Source of the DNA: Phragmites australis
Taxonomy: Eukaryota > Streptophyta > Magnoliopsida > Poales > Poaceae
Assembly: GCF_958298935.1 (NCBI RefSeq)
Contig: NC_084932.1
Location: 8,287,501 to 8,351,500, forward strand
DNA length: 64,000 nucleotides
Reading direction: 5' to 3'
The notes under the pieces are model-generated. The model saw only the letters and a program-made list of their open reading frames with translations, ran no database searches and had not been told where the DNA came from. Position 1 is the stretch's first letter. Each line of letters starts with the position of its first letter. The position numbers and the translations under genes are program-made. Shown one piece after another: positions 45,664 to 56,756 of the stretch.

Positions 45664-47345
45664 TGAAAGTACCTAGAGGGGAGGTGAATAGGCTTCTCTG
45701 AAAATTAAAACTAAAACAGCGGATTAAAACTGCCGGATACTCCGGTGAAGGTCGGATACTCCGGTCTAGTCCGGAGTCTCCGGTCTATACAGGAAATCAA
45801 GAACAACTATGAATTAAAACGAGCAGCTAGAATCTAAAGGTGTAGCTATGTCTACTAGTTATCACAGAGCTAAAACAACAGTTAATACTAGCAAGATGAT
45901 CACTAAGGCAACTTATATGTAAATTCACAAATTCTCACGATTAAGTAAATTGCACAAATAAGAACGCGAAAGATTATCTCAGAGTTCGGCCACCTCACAA
46001 AGAAGTACCTACGTCTCCGTTGAGGAGCTCACAAAGAGCCGGGTCTTTTCCAACCCTATCCTCTTCTAGCGACCACAAAGATCAAGCTAGAATTTCCTTA
46101 CTCAATTTGAAGTCGATTACAAACTTCCCGTGACACTCCACAAAGATTGGGTGCTCTACGGGCGACGCCTTGCCGTCTAGAAGCACAAAGCGTCAAGAGT
46201 AAAGATCACAGCGAATGCTCGAGGAAGAACTCAATGCTCAAGTGGCTTAATCTCACTCCAAACCCAAACTCACTAAATTTTGCAAACCTTAGCACTAGAG
46301 GTGGTTAGAGGGACTTTGAATGCTCTTAGAAAGCTCAAGGAGTTAGAGTTCACCAACAACAGCAAGAATTTAATGCCAAGGGGTGTGGGAGTATATATAG
46401 CCCTCCCTCAAAAACTAGCCGTTACTGTTCTGTCAAACCTGACCAGAGTATCCGGTCCCAAATCCAAAAATGGCATCAGAACGGTCACAGAATGTGTAAG
46501 AACTAGCCGTTACAAATTCTGTTAAGTTACCGGAGTCTCCGATGAACACCGGAGTCTCCGGTCCTGACAGGGCTATCGAATATACTAAGTCCGGAGACTT
46601 ACTGGACCCTCTGGCCTCTCCAAGTACCTGAGTATCCGGTGAACACTGGAGACTCCGGTCTTTTTATCAAAAAGAATAAATGTTAACTGAGACACCCCTG
46701 CCGGAGTCTCCCTCGGAAACTCCGGTTAAAACAATTTCTCCTACCAGAGTATCCGGTGAACACCGGAGACTCCGGTCTTTTTCAATAAAAATAAAGACTT
46801 AACCGATTGACCTCTAGCGGAGTCTCCCTCGGAGACTCCGGCCTTAAAACTCACAAACTACTGGAGTATCCGGTGAACACCGTAGACTCCGGTCTTTTTC
46901 AACAAAAATAAATCGGAACTGAGCACCCTCTGCCGGAGTCTACCTCGGAGACTCCGGACTAAATACTGAGTACCGGAGTATCCGGTGAACACCGGAGACT
47001 CGAAACTCAGTGAACTTTGCAAAACTAACCCGGTGTCCATGGCTGAGTGTGTCTCTCAACTTATTGGTTCTAAAGGATATCTTGAGCATTGAGACACTAA
47101 TCAAGTAATCAAATGCAACCCTCTTAATAGAGCGACTATCCTAGACTCAATTTGAAAAATAAAAGAATTTAAATCCTATTGAGTACTCCTAGTTGCTTCT
47201 CCTTTCTTTTCGATGGGCGTCAAACGTCATATGTCTTCTCAATTTAGACTTAGACCTGTTCATAACTTAGATAAACATATTAGATCCTTAATTGTTTTGT
47301 CATCAATAAGCCATAACCCACTTAGGGGACCTAGATGCACTTTGA
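45664..47345 (-). repeat. 5' LTR of the Sirevirus
   Basis: 1,682 bp, direct repeat of 35284-37076. The palindrome array lies at 46440-47010 and a minus-strand TATA (GGCTATATATACTCCC) at about 46388-46402, with about 720 nt from TATA to the LTR end. The outer terminus reads GCACTTTGA against GCACTTTCA in the 3' LTR. It adjoins the GGTCT duplication at 47346. Confidence 0.93.
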
Positions 47346-47590
47346 GGTCTTCATTTTCTTCTTCTGAGGAACATACTCTGGTGTACACTGATTCTGAGCA
47401 ATGAACCTTCCGGTGAGTGTAATCTCATTTTTCCATCTCCCTGGAAAATACTCTGGTGTGTATTCTTATGCTATCACCAGACTATCCAGTGAGGTCAATT
47501 TCCCATGGACTTCTCCAATTCAATCAAACCTTGTCCCGACCGTGGTGGCTTCTTGATATATTGTATCCATGAGACATACTAACATATATT

Positions 47591-48399
47591 TGGGGGGAAA
47601 ATAAGCAATCCTGAGGATAATAGTTAAAGATTACTATCCGGGTCCCTTGGAGCCTTGATCTCTGGATCCTCAGCTAAAGGCTCGACCTCCAAAGTCATCA
47701 GGTCCCTTCACGGTACCTCTTCGTACCTGTGAAGCCTTCCCTTGGCTTAGCCGGCTTGGCCTCCCGAAGGCTCAGTCTCCCGAAGCCTCGGTCTCCCGAA
47801 GCTTCAGCCTCCCGAAGCCCTGGTCTTCCGAAGTCCTGCTCCCAAAGTGTTCACCTCCCGGATCCATGCCTCCCGAGGCCCCCGCCTAGAGATGATCGGG
47901 CCACCTTCCCGAAGGCAGCAAGGTGAGTCAGCAGTCCCTGGGAAGATCTACCAAAAGGGGAGCACCAGTCGTGCTTTACCTACTAAGAAGTGACCGGCAT
48001 TAAAGGCCTAGGCTGATGGGTGCTACTCTGACACCCTAGCGTAATGGAGGCTATCCTGACACCCCTGACAGTGCAGCACCGGGCCACAATTTGAGACAGG
48101 CTCGCCGCACTCCAGGGGCAGGCACCACGATAGTTACCATGGTGGATATTTATCTCCCCGATAGGATAGAAAGTAGTTATCCGGGATAAGGTCCAGTAAC
48201 TCGGTCGGGTCCCAAATATTCGTACATTATGATAACTTGTACCACAAGCTACACATGACCCTATAAATAGGGGTCCATGGTCATCTGGGGAGAGAAAAAA
48301 AGGGAGAAGACGAACAAAAACGTTGGTGACAGACATAGAACACACATCACAGCAAACCTGTGATTCTCCCCCTAGATCGATCCATTTTTCCTACCATCA
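47591..48399 (+). mobile_element. LTR-like insertion with CCCGAAGC repeats, tentative
   Basis: GC-rich block unlike its flanks. It contains five or six copies of a ~15-bp unit, TCCCGAAGCCTCGGT and variants (47760-47835), an inverted pair GGATAATAGT / ATTACTATCC (47613-47637) and a plus-strand TATA (CCTATAAATAGGGG, 48260-48272). Ends TGGGGGG and CATCA with ATATT and ATATA outside would be a 4-of-5 duplication. The Sirevirus-type LTR continues on both sides. It resembles a Tat-type LTR in promoter style, but the family is not established. Confidence 0.5.
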
Positions 48400-48503
48400 A
48401 TATACTCGTGGTGTTTCTTCCTCTTGACAAACATGTTAGTCCCATTGACTATATTGTCATTAATCACCAAAATCATAATCACAGCCTAATAGTGTCATTT
48501 TCA

Positions 48504-50695
48504 CTACAGCAGTTGTATATCTTATCAATCAACACTAGTCTTCGAAGCTGGCCAGCAAATACCCGGGTGAGGTTCTTTTTGGTACTCCTCCTAACTATGA
48601 TCATCTTCGGATTTTTGGTTGTACTTTCTATATCATGCTTGCACCGCGTGAGTGGACTAAGTTGTTTGCCCAGTCGATTGAGTGTCTTTCATGGATATAG
48701 TCCTGAGCATAAGGGCTATCATTGCTATGATCCTTCCTCTCGTCACATGTGTATTTCTTGTAATGTGACTTTTGTTGAGAACCATCCCTTCTTCCATAAT
48801 TCTTCCACTTATCCCACATCCTCTCCCACAGAGTCCACTTCTTTCCTATATCTTCCTTCTCCTTCATCTGATGATCATGCCCCTATTCCATCTCCACCCA
48901 CCTCTGATTCGGTCTCCTCTACTCCACCCATCCCTACTTCGGATTCAGCTCCTCCACCATATGTTCTGCCTATCATCCATGTCTATATTCATCAGGCCAC
49001 AGTCGCTTCTGATCATCTGTCCAATCCCGCCTCTTTGGCCAATCCTGATGTTCCTATCTTTACTGATTCTGCTATTATTGATGAGTTGCCTACTAGTACT
49101 CATTATAATTTATGTGATTGTGCTACTATTATGGCTCTTGACGGGTTGGGTTTTTCCTCATGTGAGTGCAGTTGTAGCTATAGAGCCATCTACTTATCAG
49201 GAGGTATCTGGTATTCCTGAGTGGCAGTCTTCTATGTTTGAGGAGCCTGTTGCACTTGATCTTACAGGTACTTGGGATCCTGTTCCCTTGCCATCTCATG
49301 CTACTCTTATCACATGTAAGTGGGTGTTTAAGATTAAGATAATGTCAGATGGTTCTATCGAGAGATACAAAGCTCATTATTGCCAGAGGTTTTCAGCAGA
49401 CAAAGGGTCATGATTATGATGAGATATTTGCTCATGTTGCTCACATGACCATAGTTTGCACCTTTATTGCAGCAGCAGCTACTTGTTCATGGACTATTTC
49501 TCAAATGGATGTTAAGAATGTTTTTCTTCATGATGATTTGCATGAGGAAGTTTATATGTAGCTAGGTGTTGATGCTCCTACAAGATATGTTAGTCATCTT
49601 CGTCAAGCTTTATATGGCATCAAACAAGCTCATCATGCTTGGTGTGAGTATTTTGTTTCTATTATACAGGCTGCTGGTTTTTTCCCACCTTATTTATTCA
49701 TCTATCTCCAAAAGGATGTAATTTGCTTCTCCTTTATATGTTGATTACAAGAGATGATATTGATCATGTTGCTCATGTGAAGAAGCAACTTAGTGAGCAG
49801 TTTCAAATATCTGATTTAGGCCCTATTAGCTACTTCTTGGGGATTGAAGTTATGACTTATAAAAAAGGTTTCTATCTTTCTCAATATATATACATTTAGG
49901 ATCTCATGGCTAACTCTAGCACTACTAATACTCGGAGAGTTGCTACACCTATGGAGCTTCATTTGCAACTTTATCCTACTGGTGGTACACCCCTTGAGGA
50001 TCCCTTTCGATATCATCGTATTGTGGGTGGTCTTGTTTATCTCACTGTTAACAGACTTGATGCGCACACATTTCGTATTTTGAGTCAATTTGTGAGGGCT
50101 CCTAATTCTGTGTATTTTGGTCATTTGCTTCGGGTATTAGTTTACTTGAACGGGACATCATCACATTGCTTGTTCTAAGCCTGTTCTAGTGTGCTTCAGC
50201 TTTATGCTTACTCGGACTCCACTTGAGAGAGTGATCTGATGGATTGATGTTTTGTCACTAGTTATTGTATTTTTCTTCATACTTCTCCTCTTACATGGAA
50301 GTATAAGAAATAGGTTGCTGCATAACGATCCAGTATAGAGGTAGAACTTCGAGCTCCTTCCACTACCACTTCAGAGATTGTGTGGCTTCGTTGGTTGTTG
50401 GCTTATTTTTGTGTCTCTTGTGAAGCACCCACACCTCTTCTATGTGATAATACTAGTGCTATACAAATTGCAAATGATCATTTGAAGCATGAACTCACAA
50501 AGCATATTGGTATTGATGCTTCTTTTACTCGGTCTCATTATCATCAGAAAACTATCACTCTTTAGTATGTGCCATTAGAGTTGCAAGTTGTAGACTTTTT
50601 CACCAAAACACAAACTCAAGCACATCATCGGCTTCATTTACTCAAACTCAGTGTTTCTTAGCCTCCTATATCACCTTGAGTTTGAGGGGGGGAGG
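48504..50695 (+). pseudogene. pol: Ty1/copia integrase end, RT and RNase H (element C, right part)
   Basis: The protein resumes near 48520 with [20 protein letters not shown] (48578 on) and the [20 protein letters not shown] segment of the integrase C-terminus. A proline/serine linker follows, then [52 protein letters not shown], a stop, and the YVDD region, which is disrupted by a small deletion near 49737. Then SDLGPISYFLGIEVM and LVYLTVNRLD. RNase H has PLLCDNTSAIQIANDHLKHE (50430-50490). Several shifts and stops. Same strand as the left part. Confidence 0.88.
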
Positions 50696-50818
50696 TTTAA
50701 GTATATATGGTAACATATTATTCTAGCCCATGAGGACTAGTTCTGGCCATAAGGATCGGCTCTATATATTGTCATCAAATCTATTGGAAGGACATGCTCT
50801 TATCTCCATAATTTCAGT
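50682..50818 (+). repeat. Polypurine tract and truncated 3' LTR of copia element C
   Basis: GAGGGGGGGAGG (50683-50694) is a good polypurine tract right after the end of RNase H. The next bases, TTTAAGTATATATGG, resemble a copia LTR start. Only about 120 bp remain before chromovirus integrase sequence begins at 50819. Confidence 0.6.
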
Positions 50819-51780
50819 CAAGGTAACAAAGACTACCTATAGTGGAGCTAAGTTGGTAGAACTATACATGTCAAGGATTGTGTGTCTACATGGAGTTCCA
50901 TAGATGATAGTGTCAGATGGAGGTACCCAATTTACATCAACATTTTTGTAGAATTTACATGAGTCTCTCCATACAAAGCTGAATTTTAGCTCGACATATC
51001 ACCCACAAACAGATGATCAAACAGAAAAAGTGGATTAGATACTTGAGGATATGTTGAGAGCATGTGCTCTACACAATTGTATAGGATAAGAATCTACCAT
51101 ATGCATAATTCTCATATAACAACAGTTACCAGTCCAATTTGTAAATGACTCTATTTGAGACATTGTATGGAAGAAAGTGTAGGACGCCTTTGCACTTGAG
51201 TGAAATTAGAAAAGACCAAGTGTTTGGACCTAAGATTCTTAAAGAAGAGGAAGAATAAGTACGAGCAATATGAGAGAAGATAAAGATAGCTCAATCCCAA
51301 TAGAAGAGTTACGCATATAATCATTGTCGACGGTTAACCTTTGAAATAGGAGATTATGTGTATCTCAAGGTTTTGCCTTTGAGAAAACTTCGTCATTTCA
51401 AAGTTAGAGGTAAAATATCAATCTGGTACATTGGACATTTTAAAGTGGTTGCTAGACGTGGAAAAGTGCCTATCAGTTTGAATTACCACCTAAGCTTGTA
51501 GATGTGCATGATGTTTTTCACATATCACAGTTGAAAAGGTGCTTACAGGTGCTAGAGGAACAATTACCATTGAAAGAAGTGGATCCATAAGAAAACTTCA
51601 CTTATTCAGAATATCCATTCAAAATTTTGGAAATTGTATAATGTGTGACTCAAAGGAAGGTTATTCGAATGTGTAAAATATAGTGGAGTCACCACATAGA
51701 GGATGAAGCGACATGGGAACAAGAAGAAGAATTGAAGCAAGAGTTTTCTCATCTATTTGGACATTAGTCTGAATCTCGAG
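50819..51780 (+). pseudogene. pol: Chromovirus integrase and chromodomain (element D, 5' truncated)
   Basis: The first readable words are TKTTYSGAKLVELYMSRIVC, inside the integrase core, then MIVSDGGTQFTS with the second catalytic Asp and STYHPQTDDQTEKVD with the Glu region. Many frameshifts and stops follow. The end holds a chromodomain relic: WSHHIEDEATWEQEEELKQE then FSHLFGH, at about 51680-51765. Everything upstream of the core, including RT, is missing; the copia element lies there. Confidence 0.85.
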
Positions 51781-51807
51781 GATGAGACCCACTTAATGAG
51801 TAGGTTT

Positions 51808-54800
51808 TGTAACATCCCAAATTTCTAAACATGAATAAATTTATTTTTATATAAAGAAAATAAATATCAAAGTAAATAAAATTAAAGAGTGTTGTATGTA
51901 TGTATATATATATAAATAGGTATGTATATATGGATATACATAAGCAATGGGTTTAACTCTTTTAGATTTATATGCTATTGATATGAATATATATAAATAT
52001 ATAGTCTTGTTTGAATTGTTTGAATATGCATATATAATTGTTGTAGTTGGATGAATATATCTATGTATTTACATATAAGTGTGCATAATGTATGTGAGAA
52101 TGTATCATATACATTTATGTGCATCTACAAGTATAAAAGGAAATAGAATAGGAAAATGGAAAGGGAAAAGGATAAAGATAAAACCTCTCCGACTGACGAT
52201 CTCAACCCAGCCCAACTTCCTCCTCCCTCATGCTCTCTCTTTCCTGTTGGGCCACGCGTGTCAACCGTTTTCCCTACTTCGCTCGACCACACAACACCGA
52301 AGCCAACCCACGTCGTTGTCTCCTACCTCGCTCCAATCCGCTCCTAATCCGAAACTCCAATGAAATCCTTGGCAAATATGACACATACGCGTGAAGGAAA
52401 CCATCTGGAAGGAGGATCAAAATTGCGGCTGAATTAAACCCTATCTCTATTCGGTTGGAGCTGAAAAGAGGGAGACCGAGACGTGCACAAGATGAACTTC
52501 ACTGAAACCATAGCCTAATAAAATACGAGACCTCTTCCCTCTCAGCCTGGGTATAAATAAATGTTGACACCTAGACCTCTCCTAGAGCATCCGCCGCTTT
52601 TTCCCCATAGAAGCCGAGCGAATTCGCCACTAGGAAGCCTTCTTGCTGAGCTCCGAGAACTGTAGTTGCACCTCACCATCGCCGGCTCTCTGCGCCGCTC
52701 CCTGACACCAATGTGTGACCAAAACAGAATCGTCGTGAGCTCCTAGTGCTATTCCGCCGCTTGTCAAATTTCTTTGACCACCGCAATGAGGTTTCAACCA
52801 TCTTTCAATGAGTCGCTGCCACAGAACAAGGTGTGCCATCGGATCTATCGTATACGATAGCGGTTAAATGGTAACACACCGGTTTGATAGGATAGATCGT
52901 AGCCGTTAGATCTCATTTGGACGTGCTGGATTTTAGGAGACTTAACACCATCGTCTAATAGCATCTAACATCTTTAGTGCCACATCGATGGGCCACATCA
53001 ACCAAATCGCTGCCGTGTTGGACCACGTCAGCATAGGGTGCTGAGTCAGTAGCCCTATTCAGCAATTAATTTTGTTTTAATTGTTTTAATTCTATGATGG
53101 CATCATAATTCATAAATCTTATATAATGTGCAATAAATACTTTTCTAGTATAAAAAATAATTTTGAAAAATAGAATTAATTTGGGCAATAGTTTTAATAA
53201 TGTTATTTAATTGTTTAATGTTTTATATAGTTTAATAATTCAAATAAATACTAAAAAACTAAAAAATCATAGATTACTTTGGAAAATCCTAGAAAAATCC
53301 CTATTCACATAGTTTCACATGTAGTTAATCTTTTTATCCTGTTTTAATCTTTTGAAGTTGTAACTTGTTAATCGTAGCTCTAATTTGATCCATTCTTTCA
53401 CCAAAATTGTCAAAAAAAATGTAATCTTGCATGTGATGATGTTTTTTGTGTGATATTTCATTATTTTTAAATCTTGGTATTTATTTGTTGCCATTTTCGC
53501 TTATGCTTGTGAGTAGACGCCAACGTTCCATATAAGCTAGAAGGACTTCAGGACCAAGACTTCGAAAACTAACTGAGTATTGTGAAGGCAAGTTGTGTTC
53601 TTGACCGTATTGATCTCAGTTTTTAAAATATTTTGTTTTACAAGCATGCATGCAAATAATATTACCGGGAATCTCAAAAGTTAGGCTTTACTCTAGTTTT
53701 CCTTTATCAACCTTGTTGCCATGGTTTTGGTTATGGATGGGTAGATGATTCTTAGCCTTGCTTTGAGATATTGATCATAATAATGGCTCTATGAAATATG
53801 ATAATGGTCCTATATAACTATGATAAAAGATGATGATCTAATTTTTATAACAACATGGAATTAGAATTTGAGTAAGTGGTTGAATGAGACCGGTATAGGT
53901 TGTACGGTTGGGTTTATAGTAGTCTTGTTCAAATCTAAGAACTGGTTTGTGGAGTGATATTTTCAAGTTAACACTACAACCACAAGCCTGATATGAGACG
54001 GACCTAGCTGATTAATTTATTTTACTTTTAGCATTGTGTAGATCATTTGGTTGTATGAAATAGAAAGGTGTACTTCTAGGGTTTTCATAAGGCGTAAGAG
54101 GGGGCTCAGTTGTTGAGGTGTATTCATACGGCAGTGAAACCTTAGTGGGTTTGCACATGTTGAGAGTGGTCTTGTAAAGGCTTTACAGTGGTCTCTTGAT
54201 GCATACCTTAGAAGTGTGTAGGGTACTAATAGGTATTGCTAAAATAATTTATCATGACTTATGGGTGAAGTGTACAACATCTGCAGAGTGTAAAACTGAT
54301 TAATCAGCCGTACTCACGGTTATGAGTGTCAAGAAAACCTCACATGATCAGAACTTACCAGTTTGAATGGTTTGGTCAATCATGGTGGTGGTATTGTGAT
54401 TGAGATGTTGTTTAACCTTTGTGGTGGGAACCATAGTGGAGGTATTGGAAGGTTGGTTAAGTCAAGATGGTTGAAATCTTAAGGTGATAGTTTATTTATT
54501 GTTATTCACGTAATCATTTACTTACTTTTAAAATGTTTTAATGTAAATGTTGTTTATGCAAAAGTGTCAATATTGCCATATTATTGTTTAAGCCTTCATA
54601 TGCATATTATTTTCTCACAACTTGTTGAGTACGATCCGTGCTCACAAATGCTATCACCAAATAACCTCAATTGGAGAAGACATTAGAAAGTTCACGGAGA
54701 ATGAATCGTTTTAAGATGTTTTCTATGTTGGTTTGCCTACGGAATCATCACGAAGGATAGAGTCTACGTAGTTCTATTGTAGTTTATTTAGATCTTAACC

Positions 54801-54940
54801 CTTTTCGTCACTTTTATAAGATATTTAAATATAATTAACTTAGATATTGTAAAGATTATCATCTATAAAATTACTATATATTAATATTGATTTCTGGGCT
54901 TAGCACATAGATAAGATTGACCGGTTGATGTAAATAGACA
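51808..54940 (+). repeat. 3' LTR of chromovirus D, family B
   Basis: Starts TGTAACATCCC 28 bp after the chromodomain stop and runs about 3.1 kb; the end is near AATAGACA at 54940. It is collinear with the solo LTR at 24052-27825, so both belong to one family. A TATA (GGTATAAATAAATG) lies at 52550-52563. The shared box, including the perfect palindrome CTGATTAATCAG, is at 54264-54325. No coding sequence inside; ORF 52079-52363 is chance. Confidence 0.85.
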
Positions 54941-55117
54941 ACAGGGGGCTTAGAAGGACAGAAATGTTGCTGGTCATTAGTGCTACTGCATATGTGGCTT
55001 CTACATACAGCGAGGAACAGACAATAATTTGAGGGTTAAAATTGCTCCTCCCAGCAGCAGTGGAACAAACTGGATGCTGTGTATATCTACATTTCTACAG
55101 GAAATCAATCAAAGAGC
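54941..55117. other. Low-copy-looking flank between LTR and CACTA
   Basis: 177 bp that do not resemble any other part of the window. Together with 63275-63414 this is the DNA into which the CACTA element inserted, downstream of the PP2C gene. It may contain PP2C 3' flank. Confidence 0.5.
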
Positions 55118-55330
55118 CACTACCAAAATTGTCAATTTCCTCGTGTGCTAAATGTGTTCCCCATGTTTTTCGGTCTGCACACGGGGAAATCCAAGCTCTT
55201 CCCCTGTGCCACGAGTGACACTCGGGAGGTTTCTAAAGCACAAGGGAAACATGAAATTTTTCCTTGTGTCACGGTACTGCACACGGGTGATTCGTTGGCG
55301 CACGGGGACGTCCACCGAAAGCTATAGAAG
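55118..55330. repeat. Left terminus and sub-terminal repeats of the CACTA
   Basis: Terminal CACTACCA, then motif copies CACACGGGGAAATCC, CACGAGTGACACTCGGG, CACACGGGTGATTCG and CGCACGGGGACG in both orientations. In En/Spm elements such repeats bind the TNPA protein. Confidence 0.8.
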
Positions 55331-56756
55331 CCGTGCCGAGTAACAGAGAAAATTGCCGATCTGTTCTGACGTCTTCTTTTCCCTCCATCAAAGACACGGG
55401 CGGGCTCCTTTCCCTCCACCAAAAATTTCCCCTTTCCTGTCTCTTGACCCTTCACGCCTGCTGCTCTCACTCATCCAACAAAATTTCCACTCCACCTTTC
55501 CTCTTGCTGCTTCCCACCCTAGCGAGCTTGCTTCACCATGGCACCCCCACTGGACCTCCCTGCTGACGGCTGCTGCTGATCTCTGCTCCTTCTCCCTCAC
55601 CTCCCTGGCTGCTACCACTTCAGAATCTTCAAGGAGCTGCACCCTCCCTCTACTACATTAAATCCTATTGATGATGGTGGTTGTGTTGGCTTCCCCACTT
55701 GATTAACCAAATTTTGCTCAAGGGATTAGCCCTATTTTCTAATGGTAGGTTGCCCTCGTGTGTGCAGTTTTATTTTCTGGGAGCTGAGAACAGCTTTCTT
55801 TATTCTTTTAGAAAGAAAAATCTGGTAGTAGCTTGAGGGACAGCTGCATGTGTAGTGATTGCCTGAAATTTGCAACCCAGATTAGCCCTATCCTTTTTTG
55901 TGTTTTTTTCTTGGTGTAGATTTGTGAATCTGAAATATATTATGTGGAGGAATGTTTCACAAGATGGTTTCATTTAGTTAGTTGGTGCCACTCTGCACTT
56001 TTCATTAGTCTCTATCTTCTCTGAATTTCCAATGCATGTAGTCTAATAAGAGCAAAATGCTTTAATAAAAAATAGAACATTGTATGTACCATAGTGATGG
56101 CTGCTCATATGCACTTTGTATTTCTTATCCCTTTGATGCACAAATGTGAGTCTAAATATTGTAAAGTTGGATAGATGTGTCCTGTTCTTGCAATAGCCAA
56201 AATTAATTAATTCAATAGTAAAGCCAACGTATTGTGGTGTATGCAATACTCTTTTTAACTTCACTTTGTGTTTGTTCTTGGAATAATATAATTTAATCCA
56301 TGCTAATAAGAGTTCAACTTGCATTGGCCCGAAGCTGTGTCTGTCTGGGGGGCCAATTGCTTGCAGATTACAACAATCTTGCTGCTTTTAGGATAGACGT
56401 ATTCGAGAACACATCTAGGCTACTAGCTGTTGCACGCCTCAGAACGGTGGTAGGCAGGTAAGGCACACTCATCTACCTTCTTATCTTTTCTAAGCCTGTT
56501 TATGTGATTGTGATGGCATGTTTGATTTGGTGAATGATATCGTGCTGGATTTGAGGGGTGAGAATAAATCATGTTAATTTTATGGGGAGTCTATCATTTG
56601 ATCTTTCAAGAGAATATATTAACATGTCCACATGTGAGATTCTAATTTACACTTCATATACAAACATGAATATGTGTGGTTGCATATAATTTATGGTAGA
56701 TAAAATGTTGATATAGTGTATCTGAATTATTTTGTAATTTTATGACCACTAGGATA
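55331..56756 (+). other. Leader region of the CACTA, no protein recognised
   Basis: The first 300 bp are CT-rich with several overlapping short ORFs, none recognisable; after about 55700 the sequence is AT-rich, intron-like DNA up to the TNP2 start. Likely promoter, 5' UTR and intron. A captured host 5' exon in the CT-rich part cannot be excluded. Confidence 0.4.

Larger units (their letters stand above)
35284..47345 (-). mobile_element. Complete Sirevirus (Ty1/copia, Maximus-type) with env-like ORF, TSD GGTCT
   Basis: The 12,062-bp element is flanked by GGTCT at 35279-35283 and 47346-47350. The LTRs end in the inverted repeat TGAAAGTGC / GCACTTTCA; the right LTR has TTTGA at its last bases. 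On the minus strand the order is 5' LTR, PBS, gag, protease, integrase, RT, RNase H, spacer with promoter-like features, env-like ORF, PPT, 3' LTR. Gag with coiled coil, dense LTR palindromes and an ORF after pol define a Sirevirus. Gag-pol has at least three frameshifts and three in-frame stops, yet long frames remain (549, 457 and 389 codons), so insertion was fairly recent. Confidence 0.95.
34011..48503 (-). mobile_element. Sirevirus-type solo LTR (antisense), split by two later insertions
   Basis: Its own sequence is 34011-35283, 47351-47590 and about 48400-48503, roughly 1.6 kb. The outer ends are TGGTGAGG and TTTTCA, and CTACAG lies on both sides (34005-34010 and 48504-48509), interrupting the copia integrase. 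Palindromic repeats around ACCGGATGGTCCGGTG occur at 34855-35280 and on the other side at 47390-47500. The right end, read on the minus strand, has GGTGATTAATGACAATATAG and GGGACTAACATGTTTGTCAA, typical of the first 100 bp of Sirevirus LTRs. A complete Sirevirus (35284-47345) and an LTR-like piece (47591-48399) are nested in it. Confidence 0.8.

Noticed and set aside
48360..49220. 286-codon ORF on the plus strand
   Set aside because: It runs from LTR sequence across the junction into copia integrase in the wrong frame; the real copia words are read in another frame.
55132..55661. Open frames of 77-112 codons on both strands near the CACTA left end
   Set aside because: Overlapping frames in repeat-rich and CT-rich sequence; no domain, and one runs through sub-terminal repeats.
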